Shown here: piece after piece, positions 1 through 9,418 of the stretch | How positions within the stretch are numbered: position 1 is the stretch's first letter | How the letters are laid out: the number at the start of each line of letters is the position of its first letter | Origin: Paraburkholderia sp. IMGN_8 | GTDB taxonomy: Bacteria; Pseudomonadota; Gammaproteobacteria; Burkholderiales; Burkholderiaceae | DNA length: 64,000 nt | Assembly: GCF_038050405.1 (NCBI RefSeq) | Contig: NZ_CP150901.1 | Location: 806,001 to 870,000 of the forward strand | Reading direction: 5' to 3' | Position numbers and translations under genes: made by a program | The notes under the pieces: model-generated | Databases searched by the model: none | The model's input: the letters and a program-made list of their open reading frames with translations, nothing else | What the model was told of the DNA's origin: nothing

Positions 1-884
1 CCGCCGACGCGCAAGGTAGCGGTTTTACGCATGATGGGTGCGCGCTCCGCGGGGTCGTCGTCCCCGGCGGCGGACGAATAAATCAGTGTGGCGGGCGTTC
101 CGCTCAATACCTGCAGGTCGATGCTTCGTTGCCGGGCGAGCGCGTTATCGAACACACGGCTGGTGTCCAGCGCCGCCACCAGAAGCCGCTTGATGGCCGC
201 GCGCCGCGCTGGTGGCGTAGGCGGCGATCCGGTGTCCGAATACACTGGAAAGTAGACGTAGAGACGCGCGTGGCTGTTCGAGCTGGTGTCGCCGAATTGC
301 GCTGCGCCGGCGTTGAGCGCGCTTGCTCCTGTGTCGATGGCGCGCAGCAATGCCTTACGGCCCGCGGGGGCGCTAGCCAGGTCGTAGCCGACCGGCATCC
401 CATCGGCGGTGCCCGGCTCTATCAGCTTCACCGGCGCAACCGGTTGCGGCGCGGCGGCCTGTCCGGCCGCGCTGCCGGTGTCGTCCGTCAGGCGGGCGAT
501 GCCGGCGGGGTCCACGTCGGCGTAGCCAAGCGCGCGCACGACGGACGACGTTTCATGCAGATCGAGCTGCGCGACATATCGGTACCAGGCCTCGGCATCG
601 ACAGAGGGCGCGAAGGAGAGCAAGCCGCGCGCGCCGAGCAGCAGTGATTCGCTGGTGGCGAACTCGCGCTGCAGATCGGCGGTGATTTGCGCAGTGCGCT
701 GATCGAAGCGGCTGTCGGCGGCGTGCAATGACTGTTCGCCCACCCAGCGCCACGCAGTGAGCGCCACCACCAGGACGACAGCAAATGTGACCGCCGCGAC
801 AAGTTTGGGGCGCCGCAAAGGTGGCGCAGCCCGGCTGTGCGGAGGCGATTCGTTAGCAAAGGGCGTCTTACCGCGAAAAGGCAT
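1..884 (-). CDS. CHASE-domain membrane sensor, C-terminal part beyond the window
   Basis: This frame is open from an ATG at 884 and runs off the left edge, giving about 294 residues. A short basic N-terminus is followed by one hydrophobic segment (about residues 28-46, LVAAVTFAVVLVV) and then a periplasmic region that looks like a CHASE domain: SLLLGARGLLSF, then a Trp-Tyr-x-x-Tyr-Val stretch and GYADVDPAG. CHASE domains sense small ligands outside the membrane and are normally joined to a histidine kinase, diguanylate cyclase or phosphodiesterase; that output domain lies outside the window. The gene is divergent from the USP gene at 1206. The domain call rests on remembered family patterns. 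Confidence 0.75.
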   Translation of the reverse strand, partial: MPFRGKTPFANESPPHSRAAPPLRRPKLVAAVTFAVVLVVALTAWRWVGEQSLHAADSRFDQRTAQITADLQREFATSESLLLGARGLLSFAPSVDAEAWYRYVAQLDLHETSSVVRALGYADVDPAGIARLTDDTGSAAGQAAAPQPVAPVKLIEPGTADGMPVGYDLASAPAGRKALLRAIDTGASALNAGAAQFGDTSSNSHARLYVYFPVYSDTGSPPTPPARRAAIKRLLVAALDTSRVFDNALARQRSIDLQVLSGTPATLIYSSAAGDDDPAERAPIMRKTATLRVG

Positions 885-1098
885 GTGCGCCTCATTGGAT
901 GGTGGCAATGCGCAGCACTCGCTTACAGAGCAGGCGCGGAGCGGGAAACGTCACCGTCATTTTATTTGAATGCTGCCAACCGGAACGACGGGTGCGCCGC
1001 CTATTGTGCGCGGTCCGCACGGATCGTGCCAGTATCCGGCAATTCGCCATGGGAGCCGCGCCGCGCAAGAATACTGACGGACCGCCGACCCGCCGGGC

Positions 1099-1112
1099 TT
1101 GATCCTCGTCAA
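1099..1112. promoter_or_regulatory. FNR/ANR-type box before the first USP gene
   Basis: TTGATCCTCGTCAA matches TTGAT-N4-ATCAA with one mismatch. A weak -10-like CAGACT lies at 1135-1140, centred 32 bp from the box centre, the geometry expected of a class II FNR promoter reading into the USP gene at 1206. It sits in the 885-1205 gap, which shows nothing else. Confidence 0.65.
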
Positions 1113-1205
1113 GCGTATTCCGGGCTGCGAACCGCAGACTGAAAGCGCGTTGCCGCCCTGATGGCCGTGGCCGTTCAGGACGGCGGCGAACTCAGGGAGA
1201 AGGTC

Positions 1206-1682
1206 ATGTACAAACAGATTCTCGTAGCAATCGACGGCAGCCAGGCCGCGAAGCTCGCGCTCGAAGAAGCGCTAAAAATCGCCGAGGCCGCACAGGCGAT
1301 GGTGACGGCCGTATTTGTCGCCGAACATGTTGCACAAATGGTCGATATCGGAACCGGGTTGATCGACGAACAGACAGCCGATACAGCGGCGACTGAAGCC
1401 GCGATGGCGACGCTTGAAGATGCCCGCGCGTTGTTTGAACAGCGCAACGTGCGCGGATTGACCCGGACGATTGACGCGTACGGCGAAGACGTCGTCACCG
1501 TCCTCTGCCGTGTGGCGCAAGAGTGCGAAGCCGATCTCGTGGCGATGGGCACGCATGGGCGGCATGGCATCGGCCGGCTGTTGCTCGGCAGTGTCGCCGA
1601 GGCGTTCTTGCGGCGGGCCGAGATGCCCGTTCTACTGGTTCGGCGCGCACGGGACATGGACGAGATCCCGTCGAGCCTGTAA
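1206..1682 (+). CDS. Universal stress protein, single UspA domain
   Basis: A 158-residue cytoplasmic protein of the UspA family, opening with [12 protein letters not shown]. The ATP-binding signature G-x2-G-x9-G-S is present near residues 115-130 ([15 protein letters not shown]), so it is probably of the nucleotide-binding type. An in-frame upstream start at 1161 exists, but the ATG at 1206 follows a GGGAGAAGG ribosome site and begins exactly where the family begins. It has its own FNR-type box upstream and is convergent with the USP group at 1794-4000. USPs help survival under energy limitation and hypoxia; the exact partner here is unknown. Confidence 0.9.
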   Translation: MYKQILVAIDGSQAAKLALEEALKIAEAAQAMVTAVFVAEHVAQMVDIGTGLIDEQTADTAATEAAMATLEDARALFEQRNVRGLTRTIDAYGEDVVTVLCRVAQECEADLVAMGTHGRHGIGRLLLGSVAEAFLRRAEMPVLLVRRARDMDEIPSSL

Positions 1683-1717
1683 TAACGCGGTGGCGAACCG
1701 GCGCACCGGGGGAATCC

Positions 1718-1749
1718 AAAAAAGAAGCGCCTCGAAAACCGGGCGCTTC
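1718..1749 (-). terminator. Rho-independent terminator of the leftward USP operon
   Basis: Arms GAAGCGCC (1724-1731) and GGCGCTTC (1742-1749) pair perfectly around a 10-nt loop. On the minus strand the stem is followed by a U-rich run (A-tract 1718-1723 on the plus strand), so it ends transcription coming from 1794-4000. The plus-strand USP gene ends 36 bp before it. Confidence 0.75.
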
Positions 1750-1793
1750 AAGTTGTGCGAGGGTCACTTTCGCGCAATTCCTGAATGGTTTGG

Positions 1794-2621
1794 TCAATGC
1801 GACATCAGTACCGGCACGGTCATCGATTCAAGCATGAGCCGTGTGACGCCGCCAAGCAGCAGTTCCTGGGCGCGTGCATGCCCGTACGCGCCCATCACCA
1901 GCAGATCGATATGACGATCGGCCACCATGTTCAGCAGCATTGCGCCTGTAGGGACGCCGGCCACCTTGGGCACGGCCGAAAATCCCGCCTGGATGCCGTG
2001 CCGTTCGAGCCAGGCGGCGACGTCGATGCCGGCTGGCGCTTCGCTACCCTGGTGTCGCTGCACGGTCATCACGGTGACGAATTTCGCGCGTTTGATCACC
2101 GGCAACGCATCGGCCATGGCCCGGGCGCTCTCGCGGCCGCCATCCCACGCGATCAGCACGTTCTCTGCGAACGAACGGACGGCCCCGGCATAGGGCAGCA
2201 CAATGGCGGGGCGGCCTGAGCTCATCAGCACGTCCTCGACAAAATGGTGTGCGATGTAGGACGAAGGGTCGTCCGGATCATACTGGCCGAGGATCAGGAG
2301 GTCGGCGTGGCGCGCGTGCAGGACCGCCGTTTCCACCGCCGGCCCTGCCGGCGCCCGCCATTCCACGCTCCGCCCGGCTCGTTCCGCCGCCGCCAGGAAA
2401 CGCGCTTGCGCGCCTTTGAGGTTGGTATCGCGCTGCGCTTCGCGAAGCGCGACCCACGGGCCTTCGCCGTGAAGAAACATCGGCTGCGTCAGATCCTGAC
2501 AAACCACATACAGGCCGATCAGATGCGCGTCGTGCCGGCTGGCCAGTTCAAGCGCGAATTCAATCCGCGCGGCGCTATGGGTGCTGTCGTCGAGATGCAC
2601 CAACAGGGTTTTGCAGGTCAT
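1794..2621 (-). CDS. Universal stress protein, tandem UspA type
   Basis: A 275-residue protein beginning MTCKTLLVHLDDS, about twice the length of a single UspA domain, so two Usp repeats are expected. The C-terminal half carries the family motif around LLVMGAYGHARAQELLLGG and ends MTVPVLMSH, very like the gene at 3164. The start at 2621 is chosen over an open upstream extension because an AAGGAG site precedes it and it overlaps the stop of the next USP gene by four bases (ATGA), indicating translational coupling. It is the last gene of a three-USP operon. Confidence 0.88.
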   Translation of the reverse strand: MTCKTLLVHLDDSTHSAARIEFALELASRHDAHLIGLYVVCQDLTQPMFLHGEGPWVALREAQRDTNLKGAQARFLAAAERAGRSVEWRAPAGPAVETAVLHARHADLLILGQYDPDDPSSYIAHHFVEDVLMSSGRPAIVLPYAGAVRSFAENVLIAWDGGRESARAMADALPVIKRAKFVTVMTVQRHQGSEAPAGIDVAAWLERHGIQAGFSAVPKVAGVPTGAMLLNMVADRHIDLLVMGAYGHARAQELLLGGVTRLMLESMTVPVLMSH

Positions 2622-3121
2622 GACGGCTCCTTGATGGGTTCGGCTACCTGTGCGCCGCTTGCCACGGGTTTGCTGCTGTGCGCCGAGATCATCAGCACCG
2701 CGCACTGTGCGATGCGCAGAAAACGTTCGGCGACACTGCCGAGCACCAGTCGCTGGAAGCCTCTCCGCCCATGCGTGCCCATCACCACCAGGTCGGCCTT
2801 GAAATCGTTTGCCGCGCGCAGGATGCAATGCGCGACGTCGTCACCCGACAGGGCGGTTTCGATGATGCGTGGCGTACCCTGCACACCGGCTCGCTTCATG
2901 CTCGCGACGGCGTTCTCGATCACATTTGCGCCTTGCTCCAGCAGTGCATTGCGGGCATGGGTCAGGTCGCAACCGGGCACGTCATACACCAGCAACGGGA
3001 CGTCCACGACAAAAAGGGGCTGCAGTCTTGCGCCGGCGTCGTGCGCGAGCTGCAACGCTGCGTCGAAGGCGCGCGTGGACGTTTCACTGCCGTCGACGGC
3101 GACCAGAATCTGCTGATACAT
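2618..3121 (-). CDS. Universal stress protein, single UspA domain
   Basis: A 167-residue UspA-family protein starting MYQQILVAVDGSETS, with the nucleotide-binding motif GTHGRRGFQRLVLGS near residues 118-132. It is the middle gene of the leftward operon 4000-1794: its stop overlaps the next start by four bases, and the upstream USP gene ends 43 bp away. Its closest look-alikes in the window are the USPs at 1206 and 25331, so the island carries several paralogues. No unusual residues were noticed apart from a short C-terminal tail after the domain. Confidence 0.9.
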   Translation of the reverse strand: MYQQILVAVDGSETSTRAFDAALQLAHDAGARLQPLFVVDVPLLVYDVPGCDLTHARNALLEQGANVIENAVASMKRAGVQGTPRIIETALSGDDVAHCILRAANDFKADLVVMGTHGRRGFQRLVLGSVAERFLRIAQCAVLMISAHSSKPVASGAQVAEPIKEPS

Positions 3122-3163
3122 GGCGAACTCTCCTGGATGGAACTGACTCGGCGATTCCGTTCA

Positions 3164-4000
3164 TCAATGCGACATCAGTACCGGCACGGTCGTCGATTGG
3201 AGGATCGTGCGGGTCGCTCCGCCCATCGCCAGCTCCTGCCAGCGGGCATGGCCGTAGCCGCCCATCACGAGCAGATCCGCACCGATCCCGGACGCCTGCG
3301 ACAACAGCGCGTCGCCGATCGACGCGCCAGTGCCGGCTTCGATATCCTTGACCTCGACGTCGACGCCATGCCGGGCGATGAGCGTCGCGATGTCCGAGCC
3401 CGGAATGCGCGGGCGCCGCTCGCCACGCGCGCCGTTGACGGTGACGACCGTGGTGGTTTTCGCCGCGCGCATGAACGGCAGCGCATCGTGGACCGCGCGG
3501 GTGGCTTCGCGGCTGCCGTCCCAGCCGACCATCACGTGTGTGCCGGGCGATGTGACGCTGCTGGCGTATGGCACCAGCAACACCGGACGACCTGCGGACA
3601 TGATCAGGTTTTCAGGAAAATAGTCGCCGACATACGACTCCGGATCGTGTGGATCGTCCTGGCCGGCGATGATCAGATCGGCGCACCGGGCGCGATACGG
3701 CACGGCGAGCTTTGCCGGGGCCTCGACGGCAATCCACTCGCCGGCGACCTCCGCGCGGCTCAACTCCGCATGAAAGAGCCGTTCGAGCGCGCCGCGACGT
3801 TCCGCGCGCAGCTGCTCGTGTGTGCCGTAGTATTCGGCGGTTCCGGCCATCACGTAGAGCGAGCGCGGATCGGGCGTGAACACCGCAAACACGCCAGTCA
3901 GATGGGCGTCGAACTGCTTGGCGAGTCGCAGCGCGAGTTCGAACCGGGGATGCGCATGCTGACTCATATCCAGATGGACGACGATGGTCTTGTAGGTCAT
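3164..4000 (-). CDS. Universal stress protein, tandem UspA type
   Basis: A 278-residue protein opening MTYKTIVVHLDMS, with two Usp-like halves. The second half ends with LLVMGGYGHARWQELAMGG and TTVPVLMSH, almost the same tail as the gene at 1794, so the two look like a duplication. It is the promoter-proximal gene of the three-USP operon and lies just downstream (on the minus strand) of the perfect FNR-type box at 4074-4087. Proteins of this type in Burkholderia and Pseudomonas are induced by oxygen limitation; the same is inferred here from the box. Confidence 0.88.
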   Translation of the reverse strand: MTYKTIVVHLDMSQHAHPRFELALRLAKQFDAHLTGVFAVFTPDPRSLYVMAGTAEYYGTHEQLRAERRGALERLFHAELSRAEVAGEWIAVEAPAKLAVPYRARCADLIIAGQDDPHDPESYVGDYFPENLIMSAGRPVLLVPYASSVTSPGTHVMVGWDGSREATRAVHDALPFMRAAKTTTVVTVNGARGERRPRIPGSDIATLIARHGVDVEVKDIEAGTGASIGDALLSQASGIGADLLVMGGYGHARWQELAMGGATRTILQSTTVPVLMSH

Positions 4001-4073
4001 TGCAACGCTCCAGAAGTGGAAGAGTGGCGCATGAACGCGTGATCTGAGTCTATGAGCCGGGTGGTCGGCGGTG

Positions 4074-4087
4074 TTGATTCAGATCAA
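4074..4087. promoter_or_regulatory. Perfect FNR/ANR box for the three-USP operon
   Basis: TTGATTCAGATCAA is an exact match to the FNR/ANR consensus. On the minus strand a TAGACT hexamer (4047-4052) is centred 31 bp from the box centre, as in a class II FNR promoter, giving a predicted start near 4039 and the first gene at 4000. Confidence 0.82.
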
Positions 4088-4151
4088 CGGTGCGCTAGCG
4101 CCCGATTAGCGCCCGATACTCGATCTGCGTTGCGCCGGGCGCGATCCGCTG

Positions 4152-4925
4152 TCAGGGCACCACGTGAAAGCCCGCGGCCGTGTAAACCGTCGAGCCGGTC
4201 AGCGTCATGCCTGCCTCGCTCGCGAGCACGGCGGCGATCCGGCCGATTTCCTCGATCGTGACGAGGTGCTGTGCCGGCGTTCGTGTGCGGACCTCATCAA
4301 GCAATACGTCGAAGTGATCGATACCCGACGCGGCACGTGTTTTCACCGCGCCGGCGGAGATCGCGTGGACATGAATGCGGCGCGCCGCCAGATCGGCGGC
4401 CAGATAGCGGACGCTCGACTCGAGCGCCGCCTTCACCGGTCCCATCACGTTGTAGTGATCGACTGCGCGCTCGGCGCCATAAAAACTCACGGTCATCAGG
4501 CTTCCACCGCCGGACATCAGCGGCAGCGCGAGCTTCGTCATGCGGATAAACGAGTGGCACGACACATCCATCGCGAGCGCGAAGCCGTCGGCGGAGCAAT
4601 CGACGAGGCTCGCATGCAGGTCGTCGCCGGGCGCGAACCCGATCGAGTGAAGTAAAAAATCAAGTCGTCCCCAATCGTGCGAGAGTCGCTCGAACACCGC
4701 TTCCAGTTGCCCGGCAACACGTACGTCGCAGGGCATAACAATGGCGGCCTGGAGCGCCTGCGCGACCGGCCGGACAAAAGGTTCGGCCTTTTCGTTCAGG
4801 TAGGTCACGGCCAGTTCCGCACCGGCCTCGCGAAATGACGCCGCGCAGCCGGCGGCGATACTGTGCTCGTTGGCGATGCCGACAACGAGTCCGCGCTTGC
4901 CCGTAAGATCGATGATTGGCTTCAT
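4152..4925 (-). CDS. fabI: Enoyl-[acyl-carrier-protein] reductase (NADH), FabI type
   Basis: A 257-residue short-chain dehydrogenase of the FabI class, which reduces enoyl-ACP in the last step of each fatty acid elongation cycle. It shows the FabI-type cofactor motif GIANEHSIA near residue 17 and the FabI active-site layout with a Tyr, then YNVMGPVK (Tyr-x6-Lys) near residues 158-166. It is probably a second copy beside a housekeeping fabI elsewhere. Its start overlaps the ackA stop by four bases, so it is the last gene of the long leftward cluster. In this setting it may reoxidise NADH or adjust membrane lipids under low oxygen; that role is inference. Confidence 0.88.
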   Translation of the reverse strand: MKPIIDLTGKRGLVVGIANEHSIAAGCAASFREAGAELAVTYLNEKAEPFVRPVAQALQAAIVMPCDVRVAGQLEAVFERLSHDWGRLDFLLHSIGFAPGDDLHASLVDCSADGFALAMDVSCHSFIRMTKLALPLMSGGGSLMTVSFYGAERAVDHYNVMGPVKAALESSVRYLAADLAARRIHVHAISAGAVKTRAASGIDHFDVLLDEVRTRTPAQHLVTIEEIGRIAAVLASEAGMTLTGSTVYTAAGFHVVP

Positions 4926-6115
4926 GACTTGATCGCCTCGCGATGGTGCACTGCGACAGCCTCATCGGCGATGATCTGCTCTTCGTCGGTGGGCAGCACG
5001 AGAACGGTGACCCGGCTGCGCGCGCTGCTGATGACGCGGTCATTGCTGCCGTTGGCGTGCGGGTCGAGATCGACGCCCAGCCATGCGAGCCGTTGGCATA
5101 TGGCGGCGCGTACTTCAGGCTGGTGTTCGCCGATGCCGGCCGTGAACACGAAACTGTCCAAACCGCCCAGCGTGGTGGCAAGCCGCGCCGTCTCGCCGGC
5201 AATGCGGAACGTAAAGAGGTCAAGTGCTTCGCGAGCCTCGGGACGCCCGCTTGCCAGCAGTTCACGACTGTCCGCACTGATGCCGGAAACGCCGAGCAGA
5301 CCGGATTGCTCGTACATCATCGTCTCGACTTTCTTGACGTCGAGGGCCTTCTGGTCGAGCAGATGGAGCACGACACCGGCATCGAGCACGCCGCAGCGGG
5401 TTGACATCGGGATGCCGTCGAGCGTCGAAAAACCCATGCTGGAGTCGCGACTCATCCCCGCCTCCAATGCACACAGACTTGCGCCGCTGCCAAGGTGCGC
5501 GGCGATGACCTTGCCGCGCGCGCGGCGCGGGAACTGACGCGCGAACTCGCCGATGACGAACTGATAGGAGAGACCGTGAAAGCCGTAGCGCTTGATGCCC
5601 TGGTCGAAGAGCGGGCGCGGAATCGCGAAGCGTCGCACGAGATCGGTCTGGGTGCGGTGAAATGCCGTGTCGAACGACGCCACCTGCAGAAGATGCGGCC
5701 GCAAATGCCGGATTGCCCGGATGAGCCGCACACTCTGCGGCTGGTGCAGCGGGGCGAGCGGCACCAGCGCGGCGATGGCCGCGAGCGTTGCGTCGTCGAT
5801 CGCCACGGGCCCGCCGAAACGATCGCCGCCGTGCACCACGCGATGGCCGACGCAAACCAGATCGTCGAGGGGAAAGTGTGCGGCGAACCATCCGAGTGTC
5901 TCGTCGAGGACTTCGTGAAGGTCGTCGCTGACGGCCGCTTTGAGCGGGATCTCGTTCACCCCGTCGCCATGGACGAGATGAAGGCGCAACGGCTGATGCC
6001 GCAAATCGATTAAGCCGTGACCGATTCTCGACGCGGTACTGTCCAGTACGCTGTATAGGCCGATCTTAATGGTTGAGGAGCCGGGATTGAAAGTCAGCAG
6101 GAGTGGGGCGCTCAT
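4922..6115 (-). CDS. ackA: Acetate kinase
   Basis: A 397-residue acetate kinase, the usual family length. It converts acetyl phosphate plus ADP to acetate plus ATP, a substrate-level phosphorylation. The N-terminal phosphate-binding motif (LTFNPGSSTIKIGLY), the central HLGSGASLCA motif and the C-terminal FTAGIGEH motif are all visible. It overlaps fabI downstream and the acyltransferase gene upstream by four bases each (ATGA at 4922 and 6112), so the three are translationally coupled. With the upstream phosphate acetyltransferase it makes a complete acetyl-CoA to acetate route. Confidence 0.95.
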   Translation of the reverse strand: MSAPLLLTFNPGSSTIKIGLYSVLDSTASRIGHGLIDLRHQPLRLHLVHGDGVNEIPLKAAVSDDLHEVLDETLGWFAAHFPLDDLVCVGHRVVHGGDRFGGPVAIDDATLAAIAALVPLAPLHQPQSVRLIRAIRHLRPHLLQVASFDTAFHRTQTDLVRRFAIPRPLFDQGIKRYGFHGLSYQFVIGEFARQFPRRARGKVIAAHLGSGASLCALEAGMSRDSSMGFSTLDGIPMSTRCGVLDAGVVLHLLDQKALDVKKVETMMYEQSGLLGVSGISADSRELLASGRPEAREALDLFTFRIAGETARLATTLGGLDSFVFTAGIGEHQPEVRAAICQRLAWLGVDLDPHANGSNDRVISSARSRVTVLVLPTDEEQIIADEAVAVHHREAIKS

Positions 6116-7515
6116 GATCGGATCGGACCTCCCGGCGTGCGTTCGGCTGCCAGCTTGGCGAGCGCCGCGGAAGCGAGACGCACGCGCATGCTGTCGGCGC
6201 GGCTCGTGACGATGATCGGCAGGCGCGCGCCGAGCACAAGGCCCGCCGCGTCGGCGCCGGCGAAGTACATGAGTTGCTTGGCGAGCATGTTGCCGGCTTC
6301 CAGATCCGGGACCAGCAGAATGTCCGCCTGACCCGCGACGGGCGAATTGATTTGCTTGGTTTTGGCGGCGGCAAAACTGATGGCGTTGTCGAACGCGAGC
6401 GGGCCGTCGACCAGCGCCCCGGCGATCTGGCCACGTGCGGCCATCACGGTGAGCGCGGCCGCGTCGAGCGTGGTCGGCATTCTGGCGTTGACCGTTTCCA
6501 CTGCGGCGAGCACCGCGACCCGCGGCAGTTCGACGCCCATGACATGCAGCAGGTCGATCGCGTTCTGGCAGATGTTGCGCTTGTGCTCGAGCGACGGTGC
6601 GATATTGACGGCGGCATCGGTGACAACCAGCGGCTTCGGATAGGCCGGCACATCCATCGCATAGACATGACTGATGCGCCGCTCGGTGCGCAGGCCGGAT
6701 GCCGGCGCGACGACCGCGGCGAGCAACTCGTCCGTATGCAGGCTGCCTTTCATTAACGCGGCAACTTTACCGGCCGCCCCCAGTTCGACTGCACGGGCCG
6801 CCGCCGCGTGACTGTGCTCGACCGCCTCGATCGGTATGCCGTCGAGACTTACGTCGGCCGTCTCCGCGGCGGCGCGGATTTTTGCCTCGGGGCCGACCAG
6901 CACGGGCTCGAGCAGGCCTTCGTCGCGGGCCTCGAGCGCCGCCATGATGGCCTCCACGGAGCACGGATGGACGATCGCGGTACGCAACGCGGGACGGGCG
7001 CGCGCCTCGTGGATGAACGCCTCGTAGCGGTCGTGCCGCCTTACCGAGACGTCGGGGCGTGGCGCGGACGGCCACACAACCGGTGTTGACGGGGCGATCA
7101 CGGTCGCCGTGCCTAACAACACCACGTCGCCCGCCTGATTCGTGCAACAGGTGTCGAGCAGGACAATGCGCTTGTCCGGGCGTTTTTCCTTCACGGTCAC
7201 TGTCGCCGTGACCGTGTCGCCAGGCGCGACCGGGCGGCGGAACTGCAAGGTCTGGTCGAGATAGATGGTGCCCGGGCCGGGCAGCCTCGTGCCGAGCAGG
7301 GCGGAGATCAGCGCGGTGGTCCACATGCCGTGGACCACCACGTGACCGAACAGGTCGCCCGATGCGAAGGCCGCATCCACATGCGCGGGGTTGATGTCGC
7401 CGGACACGGCGGCGAACAGATCGATGTCGTTCTGCGCGGCCACGCGCACGAGGGAGGCCGATTCGCCGATCGCGAGTTCATCGAAAGTCCGGTTGCGCAA
7501 CAGGTTGTCGTTCAC
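6112..7515 (-). CDS. Fused MaoC-like enoyl-CoA hydratase / phosphate acetyl- or butyryltransferase
   Basis: A 467-residue fusion. Residues about 1-150 are a MaoC/R-specific hydratase domain: a GDINPAHVD hot-dog motif, then HGMWTTALISALLG and a RRPVAPGDTV stretch. Residues about 170-467 are a Pta/Ptb domain, with ILLVPDLEAGNMLAKQL and GARLPIIVTSRAD near the end. The second domain moves an acyl group from CoA to phosphate, feeding AckA next door; the first could link PHA-chain intermediates (3-hydroxyacyl-CoA and enoyl-CoA) to it. Such fusions are known in Proteobacteria. It lies 9 bp downstream of phaC. Acyl specificity cannot be read from sequence. Confidence 0.88.
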   Translation of the reverse strand: MNDNLLRNRTFDELAIGESASLVRVAAQNDIDLFAAVSGDINPAHVDAAFASGDLFGHVVVHGMWTTALISALLGTRLPGPGTIYLDQTLQFRRPVAPGDTVTATVTVKEKRPDKRIVLLDTCCTNQAGDVVLLGTATVIAPSTPVVWPSAPRPDVSVRRHDRYEAFIHEARARPALRTAIVHPCSVEAIMAALEARDEGLLEPVLVGPEAKIRAAAETADVSLDGIPIEAVEHSHAAAARAVELGAAGKVAALMKGSLHTDELLAAVVAPASGLRTERRISHVYAMDVPAYPKPLVVTDAAVNIAPSLEHKRNICQNAIDLLHVMGVELPRVAVLAAVETVNARMPTTLDAAALTVMAARGQIAGALVDGPLAFDNAISFAAAKTKQINSPVAGQADILLVPDLEAGNMLAKQLMYFAGADAAGLVLGARLPIIVTSRADSMRVRLASAALAKLAAERTPGGPIRS

Positions 7516-7524
7516 GAGCGTCCC

Positions 7525-9318
7525 TCAAGCCTGGAAAACGTAAGTGCCGGGCGCGTCCGCCAGCGGCTGACCGTTCTCGCCGGCCGGCATCGGCGGCGGC
7601 GGCGCCACGCGCTGCGGACTCGAATGCGCTTTGAGCCACTCGCTCCACGCGGGCCACCACGATCCGTCCTGCACCGTCACGTCGGTCACCCATTCATCTG
7701 GGCCGATACGCAGGTCGTCGGCCGCGCTGAGTTTCATCCTGAAGTGCCGGTGCGGATGCCCGGGCTCGCTGACGATGCCCGCGTTATGACCGCCGCTCGC
7801 CAACACGAACGTGATGTCGGTATCGGACAGGTTGTGGATCTTGTAGACGGATTGCCACGGCGCGATGTGATCGTGCTCCGTCCCCACCACGAACATCGGC
7901 GCGCGGATGTTGCGAATCGAGACAGGCCGTGTGTCGACCAGATATCTGCCACAAGCCAGGTCGTTATCGAGAAAGAGGCGCCGCAGATACTCCGAATGCA
8001 TCCGGTACGGCATGCGGGTCGCATCGGCATTCCAGGCCATCAGGTCGATTACCGGTTCGCGCTCTCCGAGCAGATAGTCGCGAATCACGCGCGACCAGAT
8101 CAGATCGTTCGACTGGAGCAACTGGAACGCGCCGGACATCTGGCCGGCGGCAAGATAGCCTTGCGACCACATCATGCTTTCGAGGAAATAGACTTCGCTG
8201 TCGTCAATGAAAAGTTGCAGCTCGCCGGGCTCGGTGAAGTCCGTCTGCGCGGCAAACAGCGTGATCGAGGCGAGCCGTTCGTCGCCGGCTTCGGCCATCG
8301 CCGCCGCGGCGATCGACAGCAACGTGCCGCCAAGGCAATAGCCGGTTGCATGAATTCGCCGGTCCGGCACGATCCGCGAGACGGCGTCGAGCGCTGCCAT
8401 CACACCTGATTGCCGGTAATCGTCGAGACCGAGATTGCGGTCGTCGCTATCCACGTTGCGCCACGAAATGCAGAACACTGTGTGGCCTTGCTCGACCAGG
8501 TAGCGAATCAGTGAGTTGTGCGGCGACAGATCCAGGATGTAGTACTTCATGATCCACGCGGGCACGATCAGGACGGGTTCGGCGAGAACCGCCTCGCTTG
8601 CGGGACTGTATTGGATAAGCTCGATCAGGCGATTGCGGAATACGACCTTGCCGGGCGTGACAGCGAGATTCACGCCGACCTTGAACTGCTCCATCCCGGC
8701 GGCGGGCTTGCCGCAGGCCGCGCGGTTCGCATCTTCGAACGCATTGCGGGCGCCCTGCGCCAGGCTCAGGCCACGTGTTGCCGCCGTGCGTTGGATGACT
8801 TCGGGGTTGGTGAGCGGAAAATTCGTCGGCGCCACCGTGTCGAGCAGCTGGCGCGCAACGAACGCCGCGACGTCCTCGTGGTGGCGCGTGGCGCCCGGCA
8901 CGTTGCGGGTTGCCGTATTCCACCACTGCTCGGCGAGCAGGAAACTCTGCTGCCACAGGCGGTATGGTTCGATCTGCCATGAGTCGGCACGAAACCGGTG
9001 GTCAGCAGGGGACAGCTCTGCCAAAAGAGGCGCTGGCTGCCCGAGTGCAAGCTGAGCGAGATATTCGGATAGCCGTCTCACATTCGACACGTACAGCGAC
9101 GCCAGTTCGAGCTGCTTGCCCGGCGCGACCGCGAGATGAATAAGCCAATCGGACAGCGCCGCGCCCAGCGCCGCAGGCGAGAGACCGGCGGTCACGCGCG
9201 CGATGAGCGCCTCCTTGGCGTGGTCCAGATCGCGAAACGCTTTGCTATCAAGGCTGGGCGCAGCGCCGCCCACTGGGGTGGGGAGGGCGGCGCTGACTGC
9301 TCGCGTGCGGGTGTCCAT
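7525..9318 (-). CDS. phaC: Class I poly(3-hydroxyalkanoate) synthase
   Basis: A 597-residue PHA synthase that polymerises (R)-3-hydroxyacyl-CoA on the granule surface. The lipase-like box GYCLGG carries the catalytic Cys, and a conserved GGHNAGIV supplies the catalytic His near the C-terminus; an SWRNVDSDDRNLGLDDY stretch is typical of class I enzymes. The start at 9318 (MDTRTRAV) is preceded by AAAGGAATCTC and preferred over an upstream in-frame start at 9381. It sits 100 bp after arcC and 9 bp before the MaoC-Pta fusion. Partner genes phasin and phaB are at 25.9-27.2 kb. Confidence 0.94.
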   Translation of the reverse strand: MDTRTRAVSAALPTPVGGAAPSLDSKAFRDLDHAKEALIARVTAGLSPAALGAALSDWLIHLAVAPGKQLELASLYVSNVRRLSEYLAQLALGQPAPLLAELSPADHRFRADSWQIEPYRLWQQSFLLAEQWWNTATRNVPGATRHHEDVAAFVARQLLDTVAPTNFPLTNPEVIQRTAATRGLSLAQGARNAFEDANRAACGKPAAGMEQFKVGVNLAVTPGKVVFRNRLIELIQYSPASEAVLAEPVLIVPAWIMKYYILDLSPHNSLIRYLVEQGHTVFCISWRNVDSDDRNLGLDDYRQSGVMAALDAVSRIVPDRRIHATGYCLGGTLLSIAAAAMAEAGDERLASITLFAAQTDFTEPGELQLFIDDSEVYFLESMMWSQGYLAAGQMSGAFQLLQSNDLIWSRVIRDYLLGEREPVIDLMAWNADATRMPYRMHSEYLRRLFLDNDLACGRYLVDTRPVSIRNIRAPMFVVGTEHDHIAPWQSVYKIHNLSDTDITFVLASGGHNAGIVSEPGHPHRHFRMKLSAADDLRIGPDEWVTDVTVQDGSWWPAWSEWLKAHSSPQRVAPPPPMPAGENGQPLADAPGTYVFQA

Positions 9319-9418
9319 TGAGATTCCTTTGCGTTCGACTGCGCTTTGTTCGACGGCATCGCTGGATAAGCGCGAAACCACTGGGAGACGGGCACGCTAT
9401 ACGTTCGCCTAACGCTGC

